Source of the DNA: Scylla paramamosain
Taxonomy: Eukaryota > Arthropoda > Malacostraca > Decapoda > Portunidae
Assembly (NCBI RefSeq): GCF_035594125.1
Contig: NC_087152.1
Location: 10,221,001-10,285,000 of the forward strand
DNA: 64,000 bases
Direction: 5' to 3'
Positions 24,315 to 50,147 of this stretch are shown one piece after another. Position numbers and translations under genes: made by a program. Each line of letters starts with the position of its first letter. Within the stretch, counting starts at the first letter, position 1. Under the pieces are notes generated by a model. That model was not told the origin of the DNA. It was given only the letters and a program-made list of their open reading frames with translations, and made no database searches.

Positions 24315-24819
24315 AGGTCCATTGCAACTACATCCCATGGTTGTTCAGGTGGTGGGTATCCTAGCATGGGCACTGGGCCAGAAGTGACTCCTTAATGCAG
24401 CTGATGCAACAGGCAACATAATCCAGTACATCCACTCTTATCCAAGGCCAATAAAATGCATGATGGACAGCAGTCAGGGTTTTGTTGTGACCTGAATGTC
24501 CAGCCATAGGCTGGTCATGCACAAGTTGTAGAACTACTGGAACGAAAACTTCTGGAATGACCAAAAGATCTTTGCACCCATCCCCTTTTTGTCCTTGTCT
24601 GCATAAGACATTGTCTGATGATAAAAAGAACTGTGATAAAGGTATGTGTAAGGAAGGCAAGGTGGAAAGATCACCTGATTCCAGAGCATAAATTACTTTC
24701 CCCCATACCTCATGTTTATGCTGTTCCACACCTAGTTCCTGAAGGGAAAAGTTTGGCACTGGTGTTGTTTGCAAGATGACACCTACTGGAGTATTTTGTG
24801 ACTGGGCATCTGCCACCAC
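24315..24819 (-). pseudogene. Gypsy-type integrase, N-terminal zinc-binding part
   Basis: The minus-strand frame reads VVLQLVHDQPMAGHSGHNKT, AVHHAFYWPWIRVDVLDYVA and CCISCIKE. This is the H-H-C-C zinc-binding domain of Ty3/gypsy integrases. A stop follows CPC, then PPPEQPWDVVAMDL leads up to the LINE insertion point at 24314. Confidence 0.85.
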
Positions 24820-26564
24820 ATTCGCATGTCCTGGGAAATATTTGAACTGGGGAATATTCCTGGATTGTCAAATACCAATGCACAAGCCTCCTGCTGAGAT
24901 TTTTTCCATGAAAAGATTAGTGATAGCAACATGGTCTGTGAAAACTGTAATTGTGTATCCCAGTATTAGATTACAGAGATGAGTAAGAGCCCAGATGACA
25001 GCTAGAGCTTAAGTTAAGAACCCTACTCACATAGGCAATCACATGATTTTTATCCCTATTGGTCTTTTGCATCAATACTGCACCAAGCCCTAGAGAAGAA
25101 GCATCTGTGTAGATTTTAAAAGGCAGTGCAAAGTCAGGGAATGCCAACACTAATGCTTGAGTGAGAGCTGTTCTCAACTCCTGAAAGCTTTGCTCTTGTG
25201 CTCCACTCCAATGAAAAGAAACATCCTTTTTGAGTAGCTGATTGAGTGGGGATGCAACTTTAGCAAAACCCTTAATGAATGGTCAATAGTAACCTGCTAA
25301 TCCAAGGAATGATCATACATTTTTGGTAAACTTTGGTTGTGGAAAGTGTTTGACTGCTGATACTTTATTTTCCATTGTGTGAATGCCTTTATTATCAGCA
25401 ACAGGTCCCAAATAAGCGATCTTGAACTTCATGAACTCGCATTTTGACAGTTTTACCTGAAGGCCAGCTTCCTGCAGTCGCTGTAAAACTGAATGCAAAG
25501 TCTTAAGGTGTGACAACTGATTTACAAGCAAAGATTAAGTCATGCAGGTAGGCATATACGGAGTTCCCTAACATACCTGCAAGCAACATGTTCATCATCT
25601 GCTGAAAGGTAAGCAGTGCAGATTTGAGACCAAACAGCATATGCAACTACTGGTAGTGTCCTGTTGGCATGTTAAACATAGTGACTTCTTTGGACTCCTT
25701 TGCCATGGGAACCTGCCAGTAGCCAGAAAGTAAATCCAAACTGGTGAAAATGGTATTACCACCCGCTAAAGACATTAACAAGTCATTTAAGACAGGTAGG
25801 GGATAATGATCATCCTCTGTTACCTCGTTTACTTTCCTAAAATCAACGACTGGGCGATAACTAATGTCCTTCTTAGGAATGAGGAAGAGGTGACCATTCC
25901 ATGGGGAATGTGAGTGTTCGATCGTTTCTTGATGTAGCATCTCTTTGACTTGCTTGTCAATTATTGTCCTCTGGCTATGCAGTGATCTGTAGACTAGAAT
26001 GTAGACTGGTTTGGTATTTGATTTCAGTAGGATATGGTGTTCTGCATGATCAGTACTACCAACGGGTTTGCCAAGCAACACTATCACTTCATGGAATTCT
26101 TCAAGAAGATCATGTAGCAAGTGCTTCAGCTCCAGGTAGTCCACAACATTGACAAGCGAACTTAGAGTTGGGGCCTGACTCAGCTTGATGTCAGTGGAGG
26201 GCAGCACTGCTGCGACACAAGCTGTAGGAAACTCTAAGGGTGTTGGCAAAATCTTTTGATCATACACCAACCCATCCTCAAGGTAGACTCCATGTTTCAC
26301 ACATACCCCCGTGATGTTTACTACTAATGAAGAAGTCATATGACCTTCATGAATAGTGGAAAGAGTGGACTCCATTGCAAGGCGCTGGAGTTCACTGGGA
26401 TCTGTGAAACATATGTCACTATTGACTGGTGTGTCAGGAACCATAATGGGAATGTGCATTGCTACACAATCTGGAATTTCAACAACAGTACCTTTAATGC
26501 ATTTCCAATTTACATGTGGATTAGAGGTAGTAGAAGGTACATGATCAGAGGGAAGTACATGCAA
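24820..26564 (-). pseudogene. Gypsy-type reverse transcriptase and RNase H, degenerate
   Basis: Reverse transcriptase reads IDKQVKEMLHQETIEHSHSP, YRPVVDFRKVNEVTEDDHYP and FTSLDLLSGYWQVPMAKE. The YxDD box is altered: near 25550 the peptide is YAYLHDLIFA, so the first catalytic Asp is His. A connection segment (LSKCEFMKFKIAYLGPVADN) follows, then RNase H FKIYTDASSLGLGAVLMQ and HVIAYVSRVLN at 25177-24971. Several frameshifts separate these blocks (near 25640, 25300 and 25000). Confidence 0.88.
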
Positions 26565-27450
26565 GGTACTCTCATTACGCTTCCTGCAATTACTTTTGTC
26601 TTTGTGCCAGAGTGATTTGTAGGCTTATTCATCACCTGAAGTGTTTTCCATAGAAATATGACAGAAGAATGCCACTGGGATTAAATTTTATGTCCTTTAG
26701 CCCCAGCAGTCAATTAGGAGGAAGTTGAAAGTTGGAGGCAACCTAGAAATCCATCCGGGCCACTGGAGTTTCCTTTTTCATTTGTATGGGTAAAGTAACC
26801 ATCCCTAAAATCTTTAAGGTTGAACCAGTTACTCCCCATAATTCAAGTTGCTCTGGCGTAACGACCGCCAACCACCAGGAAACATTCTACTTAATAGCCT
26901 TAAGTGATTCCTCCAAGAGGACATTCACAGTAGCACCAGTGTCCACAGCCAGTGAAAGCCCACATGGCCCTACCTTAGTAGGCAAAGCCATGATGTGTGT
27001 TTGATTACAGGCAGCTGCAATACTGTCATAAATGGCTAAATCCTGTGCCTGTGGATCCATTCTGCTTGTTTGCTTACCCTAACCAGATTTTTGCAACATG
27101 GCACATGCAGCTTTCCCCACTGGTTGAGGTCCAGCAACACGTCGCATTTTCAATTCTGTCTGCATGTGCGCAATCTGATGGCAACAGTCAGCTGAGTGAT
27201 GCTCATAACCGTGGACAAGGCAGAAGGAGAATGGGTGAGAATAAGAAGTGCCAGTCTGACAGGTGGCTCTGGGTGGTTAACCAGTAGTATAAAAAGTAGT
27301 AGTAGGAGGAGAAATGTAAAGTCTGAGTGGAATGCCAGCAGGGTGAGGAGAAAGAGGATAAGGTTTGAAAGAAGGATGTGTTTAGATGGAAGAGAAGGGT
27401 TGTGGGATTTGAATGGAATTGAAACTTTTAGGTTTTCCAGAATATTTTGT
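26565..27450 (-). pseudogene. Gypsy-type protease and gag remnant
   Basis: LSLAVDTGATVNVLLEESLK, the aspartic protease active site (DTG), is read on the minus strand near 26960-26890. Near 27225-27180 a peptide FCLVHGYEHHSADCCH resembles a gag zinc knuckle with one Cys replaced. Only about 230 bases separate this from the primer site, too few for capsid and matrix parts. Most of gag therefore appears deleted. Confidence 0.65.
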
Positions 27451-27468
27451 ATCCCACTGCTGCCACCA
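27451..27468 (-). other. Primer binding site, tRNA-Leu type
   Basis: On the minus strand, three bases inside the 5' LTR, the sequence is TGGTGGCAGCAGTGGGAT. This complements the 3' end of animal tRNA-Leu (AAG/TAG type, ...ATCCCACCGCTGCCACCA) with one mismatch, from memory of that tRNA. Confidence 0.7.
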
Positions 27469-27471
27469 ATT

Positions 27472-27530
27472 TGTTACGGTGAACAGGTGTGGTAATCTCA
27501 AAGTTGTCACTGATGTACTAACCATGTAAT

Positions 27531-27629
<99 letters not shown>

Positions 27630-28057
27630 TCTGTGTAGTGATGTTTAGTTCAATAAGAATTAGCAGAGATGTGGAAACACCAGGTCACTAGAATTTCTGT
27701 GTATTTACAGAGACAAGGCTGTCTCCCGGACAGGCCTCACACTAGCACTTCCAATGCCCCTCTGCCAGCACTCACTGGCACTGCAGACGGCAAAAGTTGG
27801 CATGTTATCAAATAACGAGATTTTATTTCAAAAGAAAAGTTACAATTAAAGTAACGGTAATACTACAAAGATACTGAAGAAAATATGTACAATCTCTTCT
27901 ATTCATGTATTCCTCTCTACATCCCCCAGATATGATTATTAAATAAACCTACCTAACATCCAGATTCGCCTCAGCATGCACAGGCCAGGCAGAGAGGAGG
28001 AGAAAGAAGAAAAATCTAACACAATAATAATAATAATAATTGCAACTAGCCCTAACA
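27472..28057 (-). repeat. 5' LTR of the gypsy-type element
   Basis: On the plus strand it starts TGTTACGG and ends CCCTAACA. It aligns with 15805-16374. It contains a private (CT)n expansion at 27535-27626 where the other LTR has only CTCTCT-length sequence. Confidence 0.88.
27535..27626. repeat. (CT)n microsatellite inside the 5' LTR
   Basis: About 92 bases of CT. The homologous position in the other LTR (near 15860) reads CTTGCTCTCTGG, so the array expanded after insertion. Confidence 0.95.
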
Positions 28058-28237
28058 AGTATAAGGGTCCACCATTTTTCACCAAAAGGACAAAAATGGT
28101 CTGGGAAACCATATGCAAGGTGGAAAAGACCCATACCGTGGCCCTGAGGCAAGAAGGAATTAAGATCAATCAGCCAGTGTTGGCTGCTGTAGAGGAGAAA
28201 TTGCCTCCATGGGGGTGCCTTTGTCCTCCATCATGAG
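28058..28237 (+). other. Coding-like segment of unknown identity next to the LTR
   Basis: Directly after the LTR, one plus-strand frame reads KYKGPPFFTKRTKMVWETIC, KVEKTHTVALRQEGIKINQP and VLAAVEEKLPPWG before a stop at 28235. It has balanced, non-repetitive residue use unlike its surroundings. I do not recognise the family. It may be an exon or gene fragment cut by the LTR insertion, or part of an older transposon. Confidence 0.35.
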
Positions 28238-28264
28238 ATAATCCCAGAAGAACTGCAGAAGTGA

Positions 28265-29770
28265 TGTATTTACCTAGTTGTATTGTACAGGGCATGAGCC
28301 AAAGCTCATTTTGTCCTGCCTCCATAACCATACTTAAACAGATTTCAGTAGTTTTATATGGGAAGCTGTATTTCTTGATGTGACTTGAACATCACTCTTC
28401 TTTATTTTCTTCTCATGCCCCTTCATCTGTCTCTCTCTCCCTCCTCCATCTGTGGTACCAAGTCATTTCTGTCTATTCTTTCTATATTGTTTACTAATTT
28501 GTACATTGTTATAAGGTCTCCTCTTTCTCTTTTCTCTTGTAGTGTTGGTAAACCCATCTCTTCAAGTCTTCCTTCATAGCTTAAGTCTTTTAATTTTGGT
28601 ACTATCTTCCTTACTATCCTCTGTATTCTTTCCAGTTTCCATGTATCTTTTTTCTTATGTGGAGCCCAAACTACCAATGCGTATTCCAATTTGGGACATT
28701 TTATGCTTATTATAATTTTCTTCATAATTTCTTTATTTAAATAGTTAAACACCACTCTAATGTTTGTTAACAAACTGTATGTAGAGCTAAATATCCCGTT
28801 TGTGCCTTCCAGGTGATAGATAGTGTGTCCTAAAAATATTACTCCCAAATCTTTTCTTCATTACTTATTATTATTTCTCCTCCCATTTTGTATTTCCATG
28901 AAGGTCTCTTTTTACTTTTTTCCTATTTCCAACATGTGGCATTTTCTGGCATTAAATTTAGTTTCCATCTTTGGCTCCATGTATGTATCTTGTAAATATC
29001 TTTTTATAACTTCTTGCAGTCATTTTCATCCCTTGTTATTTTAATTATTTTTGCATCATCAGCAAACAGGTTTTTATAACTATTTAGATCCTCTGTCACA
29101 TCATTTAGATATATTTGAAACATAATAGGTGCCAACATAGATCCTTGCAGTACCCCACTTGTCACTCTGCGCCAACTTGAATTAGTGTCTCTGATTACTG
29201 TTCTCATTTCCCTCCCTTGTAAATAATCCTCCATCCATCTCAATGTTGCTCCCTTTATCCCTCTTCCATTAGAGCTCTAGCTTCCACATAAGGCTTTTAT
29301 GGGGAACTTTATCAAATGTTTTTTTTTGAGATCCATGTATATAACATTAATCCATCTGTCCTTCTCTTGCACTCCATCTATTAGTCTTGTATAGAAGCTC
29401 AATAGATTTGTGACACAGGATCTCGCTTTCCTGAATCCAGATTACTTTTTTGTAATTATCCTTTCATCTTCTAGATATTCCACCATCTGTCTTTAATTAC
29501 TGTTTCACAAAACTTGCTTACAATACTTGTTAGTGACACTGGTCTATAATTTAATGGTTCCATTTTATTTCCCCATTTTTATATTGGCACTGTGTTAGCT
29601 CTTTTCCATTCCATGTTGGTACTTTTCCTTCTCTCAACGACTTGTTAGTTATATCCTGTATGGGTTCTTCCATTTGTTCTCTGCATTTTTTTAATATCCA
29701 TCCATTTACTTGATCTGGTCCCATAGCTTTTTTTAACGTCCTGCTCTTCCAGTAGTTTCTTGATTTCTTA
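28265..29770 (-). mobile_element. LINE fragment, reverse transcriptase (family with ATTTACCTAGTTGT 3' end)
   Basis: The 3' end is TATTTACCTAGTTG at 28267, as in the copy at 887-1673. On the minus strand: MGPDQVNGW near 29720, RRVTSGVLQGSMLAPIMFQI and SYKNLFADDAKIIKIT (F-A-D-D catalytic box) at 29243-29004, then KLEYALVVWAPHKKKDTWKL and KIVPKLKDLSYEGRLEEMGL at 28720-28560. Stops and shifts are frequent. The endonuclease is absent, so the copy is 5' truncated. Confidence 0.8.
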
Positions 29771-33489
<3,719 letters not shown>

Positions 33490-33880
33490 TGACTAAGAAA
33501 TATACATTTTTCTATGTTGTTCTTTATAAGAATATCTATATTTTAGTCACGATGAAATTCCTGTAATTAATTATTAAGAGATTGGTACAGTTACTGAGAT
33601 GCAGTTCTTAATTTATTGCCATAGATAGATAACATTATTTGTATTAATTTGTTAAATACTGCCCATCTTTATATCCATCTCTTTTTAGCTACTCTGTGTA
33701 TTTACTTATTTACCACTCCAACTATCTTTCTATCTGTTCTTTTATCCATCTATCTATCCATTTGTATCTATCTATCAGTCTGTCCTATAATGTGTCTCAA
33801 TCTTTTCACTCAGATATTCATTTATGTCTCTGTCTAAATATACATTTGTTGTGATCTATCTATTACGTTGTTCATATCTA

Positions 33881-37905
<4,025 letters not shown>

Positions 37906-39110
37906 CACACACGCAATATTTTCTGCATACAGTACTGTACTTGCCTGCAATGTGAGGTTAAAAGAAAATTGTACGTAAACTGACACCAACATTCTTATGT
38001 GAGGTAGATCTTGGAAGTCAGTTGGATTTCTGTCTTGCTCTCATTCTTTCACTTTCTCTCTCTTATGATAAGAATGCATTAGTTGATGATCTGTAAGGCA
38101 TTGTTGTGGTGTATGTCTGACTAACATATCACATAGCATTTTGGTTGCATTAACCAGTGAGTACAAGGGGATAGTATAGGAAATTCATGCATGTTGTTTC
38201 CATCAGATTTATGCTGATGATGGTATATTGATAAGCAAACAAATGATTAAGATACTCATGCTAAGACAAGGAAAATAAACAAATGGCATAACAGTTTCAA
38301 GAATTAAAAATTTTATGCAAGTACTGTGAAAACTGGCACTTAGAAATGAGCAATGAACATTTCTCATTACCCACTATCTCCCACCAGGTGATCAGGTGAT
38401 ACTTCAACACAGTATTCATGAGATCTAAATAAAAATCTGTCTTATGTGACCAAAAATTGCATGAAAAGGAAACCTATCCCAGTATTGGAAATATCCTGCT
38501 CCTGGAAACTCTGTGCATGAGCTGCTTTTGGAATTGAGAGATAACACTGTCATTTAAATTATTTTGTATGTAATGTGTTTTTCTGGATATTAGACCATAC
38601 ATCATAGCAATATAAGTAATACACGAGCAGATGGTTAATTTACTCGCCATACAAGATTAGCTTGTATAATATAAGTTTTAGTAGTTGCTGCTTTTAAGAT
38701 CAAGGTTACTGTATTAGAGATGACCATTTTTAATAGATGCTGAAACAAAAGTTATTGCCATCACAATTTATCAAAAGTTAATGTAGATATATAATTACTT
38801 ACATCATGATGTCTTTTTAATACTTTGTTAGAGTCTACTGAACTTGTATTCAAAAGAAACTTTGTCATTCTGGATAGCAGTTGCAGAATACATTTGAAAA
38901 TAAAAAAAAAAAAAAACAGGATATTACATTTAAATAAATTTTATAAATTTTCACTCACTGCAGTTATGCATTAAATTGATTGCAAATAAGAAATTAAATG
39001 TTGTCTAATTATTTCTCATAAAAAAAAACAAATTAGGTATATATACAATGCTTCACTATTGATGAGACAGGTGACCGGCTACCCAGACCATTTCAAATTG
39101 TACTGGAGAG

Positions 39111-39141
<31 letters not shown>

Positions 39142-39785
39142 TAATTGATATAAATGTTTGGATGATTGGCTGTCCACACCATTGCCAGAATGATCTGGTA
39201 GGCAAATACATAACAGTTATTAACTTTTTTGAACAGTGAAAAATGTTAACTGAATGTCATATGAGTATTCTACATTGTTCACTAAGATTATCTTATGTAA
39301 AAAAAACTGAGGGTTGTAATGATCTAAGAGTAGGTAAAAAATCTATATATAAAAATGGCTTGTCATAACTTGTGAAGAGGGAACATAGTGATCTTACCAG
39401 TGGATGGAGTAAAAATGAAAACTTAACCAAGGAAATGTCTTGAAAAAAATTCTAAAAGCACTAGAATGTGTACATCTTTTTAACTAATGAATGTGGTAGT
39501 AGCAGATCCTGGTATACTACATAAAAACTATAGTTGAAAAATTCAGCACTTAACATTTGGTTTTTGGATAAAATATGCATACAGCAGTTTTGTATTTTCA
39601 CATAAATTTATAATAAAATAAGCTTCTACATACATATATTATATAATCAGTAATTATTAACTATCTTTTGCTTTTGAAAGGCATTGTGGTTTGATAATCT
39701 TATTAAAATTTTGAAGAAAATTAATTATCAAATAATTGAGTTCTTAAACAGAAGAGTCAAAATGGAGTGGATCACTGTAAATATT

Positions 39786-39789
<4 letters not shown>
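37906..39789. other. Intergenic AT-rich sequence, no gene recognised
   Basis: Contains a 27-base poly-A at 39111-39137 flanked by the similar phrases GGTGACCGGCTACCCAGACC and TGGCTGTCCACACCATTGCC. No gene is seen. Confidence 0.5.

Positions 39790-39864
<75 letters not shown>
39790..39864. repeat. (TA)n microsatellite
   Basis: About 75 bases of TA. Confidence 0.97.
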
Positions 39865-39867
<3 letters not shown>

Positions 39868-41502
39868 ACATAAGGTGTTATTGTCCATTGCAAACTGGAT
39901 ATACTGCATGCTGTTGGGATGTGTATAAATGATCACATACTAATCTTGATCACATACTAATCTTTGTCTTGAGCTGACTGCAAACCAAAATGTGAAGTGC
40001 TGCAAAGAATATTTAAAGACTACTGTTTCTTTGCATGGCATCATACTGTTCACCTTTGAGGTTGTACCGTACATAATTTGGATACTCTACTGATATATAA
40101 AAGCATACAGCAATTAACTGCATTATATTTCTATTAATGGTGAACTGTTTTTTGAGGTTGTAGGTATGAAGTTGAAGTGCATGTGTGTGACATCTTGCAA
40201 GATGAATGAAAACTGTAGGGCAATGGTGAGGTCTTAAAGACTAGGTATTAATTTTTTTTTTCTTGGGGAAGCAATACAAATATAATACTCAGTTTCAGCT
40301 TCCTACTGTATACCTGTTAACCACTTTTGTTTGTCAGTGCATAAGCCTAAAGACTTTACAAAAAATAAAGTCACTTGTTACATATGACACACTTGTCAAA
40401 GAATAGCACATCATACTTAAAACATTTTTTAACAATTTGCTACTTCCTGGGCAAAAAAATAGACATTACACCATGAAACACTAGCACCTCATAGCCTAAG
40501 GATGTAACACCATAGTCACCCTTGCATGTACTTCCTCCTTAAGGAAGGCTATAAATATGTGCTCTGGTGACTATGGAGGTACTGATAACGCATAGAAACA
40601 TCACAACTTTCACATTTATTAGAAATAGACAACACACATTTTTTGTTGATTTCTCTTACATAAGCAGTTGTACTGTTACATAGGCCTATGCCTTGAGATA
40701 CAAAGAATAATATATACATTTTATCAACATAGGTTTCTAGCAGCGACTTTGAGTTTTGAAACACACAACTGGAGTGGTACTAGTCCTGAGTCAACTGCCA
40801 ACAAGCGAGGCGAGATCAGCAAACGTGAGCCTAGTATCTGTTTTGTTTCAAATATGATATTCCCAATAAGTTTTTTTTTTGTGTGTAGTTTTGTTAATGG
40901 TGAAAAAAATCTGGCTATATCAATTATTTGTGTATGGTGGCAACATTGCCATTAGTGTATCTCGGTGGGAGTACATTCATTAACATACATGTACACAGGC
41001 TCAAATGTGGTTGGGAATCTTGCAGAGATCTTAAGACCTGTTCTTTCTCGGGCTGAACACAAGTGCCAACAATACCTGAGTGTATGGCAACATGGCAGGC
41101 TTCCTTTATTAAAAAATTTACTTCATAAACTTGGAGATGTAATATGTGTAGTTGCTTTCCTCTTGATTTATCTGCACAACTTCCCAGTCTGTAGGCTCTC
41201 AAACAGCACTTGCCAGACTATTAGCCTCTCTTAAAAAACCACCTTTGGTCAGATCATCAAAGGGGTAAAGCCTTTAACTTGTCATGCATAACTTGTACTT
41301 CAACTTAACTCTTGGAAGACATAAAACCAAGAAAACCTTTTTGGTCACAGTTGGACCATCACACCAACCACTTGCATGTTTTATATTCTCTTTCCACTTT
41401 CAGTTTTTGCCCTTCACCAGCTCTTGCATCCCTGTCACTGAACAATCAGTAAAAGTATTATGTCCTTTTCTTCTCCATTTTATCCGTGAAGGAAAAGTAG
41501 GT
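39865..41502 (-). other. Sequence downstream of ERR stop, probable 3' UTR in its right part
   Basis: This directly follows the ERR stop codon on the minus strand. AATAAA in minus orientation occurs at about 41105-41110 and 40614-40619 as candidate polyadenylation signals. Which is used cannot be told from sequence. Open frames at 40924-41234 on both strands have no recognisable motifs. Confidence 0.4.
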
Positions 41503-47644
<6,142 letters not shown>

Positions 47645-47860
47645 ATTAGAATATTAGATGTGATATAAATGAGGTGATTAACGTGTAGCAGTGTCCTCAT
47701 TTCCTCTCCCTCCACCATGATGGAGGCTATGATGGAAAGGCGGGATGGGGAGGGAAGGGAACTGAACTCCTCTCTTCTTTGATGGGAAGAGTGTCCGGGT
47801 ATACATCATTAATATTCATGCCCACTCCCACCACACGGGCAGACGGTTCGAATCCCCCTG
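47645..47860 (-). promoter_or_regulatory. Candidate ERR 5' UTR with upstream ORFs
   Basis: On the minus strand before the two-codon coding exon there are two ATG-started frames. One is at 47819-47727 (MNINDVYPDTLPIKEERSSV, 30 codons). One begins at 47718 (MVEGEEMRTLLHVNHLIYIT) and overlaps the main start in another frame. If transcribed they would be upstream ORFs. No TATA box is evident. The transcription start cannot be placed. Confidence 0.35.
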
Positions 47861-48268
47861 GGCTGCATCCTCCTTTCTACGTACTGGACTATTAATATTA
47901 CGCCATTAGAATTATATACATCCTGAAATAGAATCCCGTGAAAATGAAGGAAAGAGCAGTGGACAATATAAAACGTTTTATTACTTACTCGTATTCACTG
48001 CTATGAAAAAAAAAAAAAAAAAAAGTAAGTCCATCTTTACATGGAGTGCGGGAACTAATTTAAAGGAAAGATATGTCGATCATAAGATGTAATGAAATAT
48101 GGCTGTGTTGTTTAGCTGATTTTTTTTTTATTTCTATTTGAGTATTTATGTTAACTGATTTTTTTATTTTTTTATTTTTATTGAGTATTTAAGTTTTAAT
48201 TACAGGTGTTACAGTGTTTTCACGGGTAAGGGATTCCCAGCAGAAGTGAATGTGAACTGAGCGTCTTA

Positions 48269-48335
<67 letters not shown>

Positions 48336-49491
48336 GTACATTCTAGCACCCCCGTGATATACAAGCAAAACTATGGAAGGTCACGTTAGAGAAAAGGAAG
48401 CATTCTTTTAATCTTGTTTTAATGTCGAATGCATCACAAAATATCAAGAAATAAATATAAATTACAATTTGTGGTAAGTTTATCTTCAGTTGTCTTTCCT
48501 TCCTTCTGGCTTGTCCATCAAAATGCATGAAGTAAAGTCAGTTGCATTTGTAGTGAGTTGAAGTCTAGATATGATGGCTTTAGTTTGCCTCCTTTCTCAT
48601 CTTCCTTCAACATGTGAGGTTAAATACGAATAACCATGAACTATGCTATTCTGTCTGGTTAATTTTAGCTCTGTTGCAGCTTGCCAAGTTCTCTCCGTCT
48701 CTAAACCTGTCTGAAGCCAACTATATTCTACGGCATATACTACCGAGCTTTATGACTTTCTACCTTGAAGCAAATCCCTGTTTCTGTGGCCTGCGTTCAT
48801 GATCAGGTTCTTTTTCTTCTTGCTTATCATCGTTTGCTGTGGCTTGTATTCTTAAAACGCTTTGCGCCACAAAAATGATTAGTCAGGTTCCTATTATTTA
48901 TTTATTTATTTTTTCTCCCATTGATGATGCAAAATCCTTGTTAAAGAAAATACCCTTGAAATTCCGAGTAATTTCCACTATGTAAGTAGATGGAATTTAA
49001 GAACCTATTCTCAAACGTTTCATTGCCTCCTTTTACTATGAAATGTTCAAGAATACTACCCTTTAAGCTCCACCAAGGTTCTCAACGTTTAATATCCCAC
49101 GTCCAATAATTATGTAGAAATCCCACATTTTTATCTTTGTATGTGTTCTTTTTTGCTCATTCTTTTCAATCGCTTCTTGTTTTCTGGTCTTCGGACTTTG
49201 CCTTTATCTTTCATGACCCACAGCAAGTACAGTTATCCTGGGTGGTGATGTCACAAAGACCATGCATCGAATAGAAATCAACATATGGAATAATGAACTA
49301 CTTTATGACAGGAGCTTCACAAAGGCCAAGAAAAAACAGGCAATGCGGTGGAGAGAGTAAGTTCTGCTTTGACCAACTGCACATTGGTGTAGCAGTGACT
49401 CGCAGCTGGACTGGAATAGGCTGCCAAATAGACTGAGCTGATGGAGGGGTTTGGAGGAGAAGAGAAGGAAGTAATAACGTCATGAAACTAA
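47861..49491. other. Sequence upstream of ERR, no gene recognised
   Basis: Contains a poly-A at 48006-48023 and a (GT)n array at 48272-48334. A GTATTCTTAAAACGCTTTGC phrase at 48848 resembles GTATTCAGAAACACTTTGCT at 59671, suggesting two diverged members of one dispersed repeat. Confidence 0.45.
48272..48334. repeat. (GT)n microsatellite
   Basis: About 63 bases of GT. Confidence 0.96.
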
Positions 49492-49671
<180 letters not shown>

Positions 49672-50066
49672 AAAAAAAAAAAAAGTAGATACTTAAATAT
49701 GGCGGAAAATGGCAATACAAGGAAAGAGACTCTGCTACCCTGCTGGTATTTCATTACCTCGCATTCCGACATAGCCAAGAAAGGGAGGGATCTTAGCAAC
49801 AGCGTCCAGATTTGCCGCAAACACCTACTACGTACTAACCGGATCTTCAACTTCTTCAGACGCTTTCTTGATTTGCACTGGCTTAACTAACAAACCGCAT
49901 TCTAACCTTGACAATTATGGGAAGAGTGAAAGTGGTGCATGATGTGAGGTTTTCTTCAGGAGCAGCTTTACCTACTGCCGTCCACCATTGCGTTGTGTAA
50001 TCTTGGTGAATTTGTGGCCTTTGATGTCTAGCGATGGAAGTTTCAATTAGCCAGACTCTTTGCTTC

Positions 50067-50068
<2 letters not shown>

Positions 50069-50142
<74 letters not shown>
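50069..50142. repeat. (GT)n microsatellite
   Basis: About 74 bases of GT. Confidence 0.96.

Positions 50143-50147
<5 letters not shown>

Larger units (their letters stand above)
15805..28057 (-). mobile_element. Ty3/gypsy-type LTR retrotransposon with env-like remnant, interrupted by nested LINEs
   Basis: Two LTRs share long similarity: 27472-28057 (5' LTR in element orientation) and 15805-16374 (3' LTR). In minus-strand order they enclose a tRNA-Leu-type primer site, a short gag remnant, an aspartic protease (VDTGATVNVL), reverse transcriptase (LDLLSGYWQVPM), RNase H (IYTDASSLGLGAVL), the integrase zinc-binding and core parts, the integrase C-terminal domain, and an env-like remnant. Protease-RT-RNase H-integrase is the Ty3/gypsy order. 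A 5.8-kb LINE composite lies inside the integrase core. Many stops and frameshifts make the copy inactive. No clear target-site duplication flanks the LTRs (GAATA left, AGTAT right). Confidence 0.88.

Noticed and set aside
27000..27495. Plus-strand frames across the gypsy-type gag/protease region
   Set aside because: They are antisense shadows of the minus-strand element.
47844..47866. GGTTCGAATCC, a tRNA B-box-like motif
   Set aside because: No A-box, acceptor stem or cloverleaf could be found around it, and the T-arm stem does not pair.
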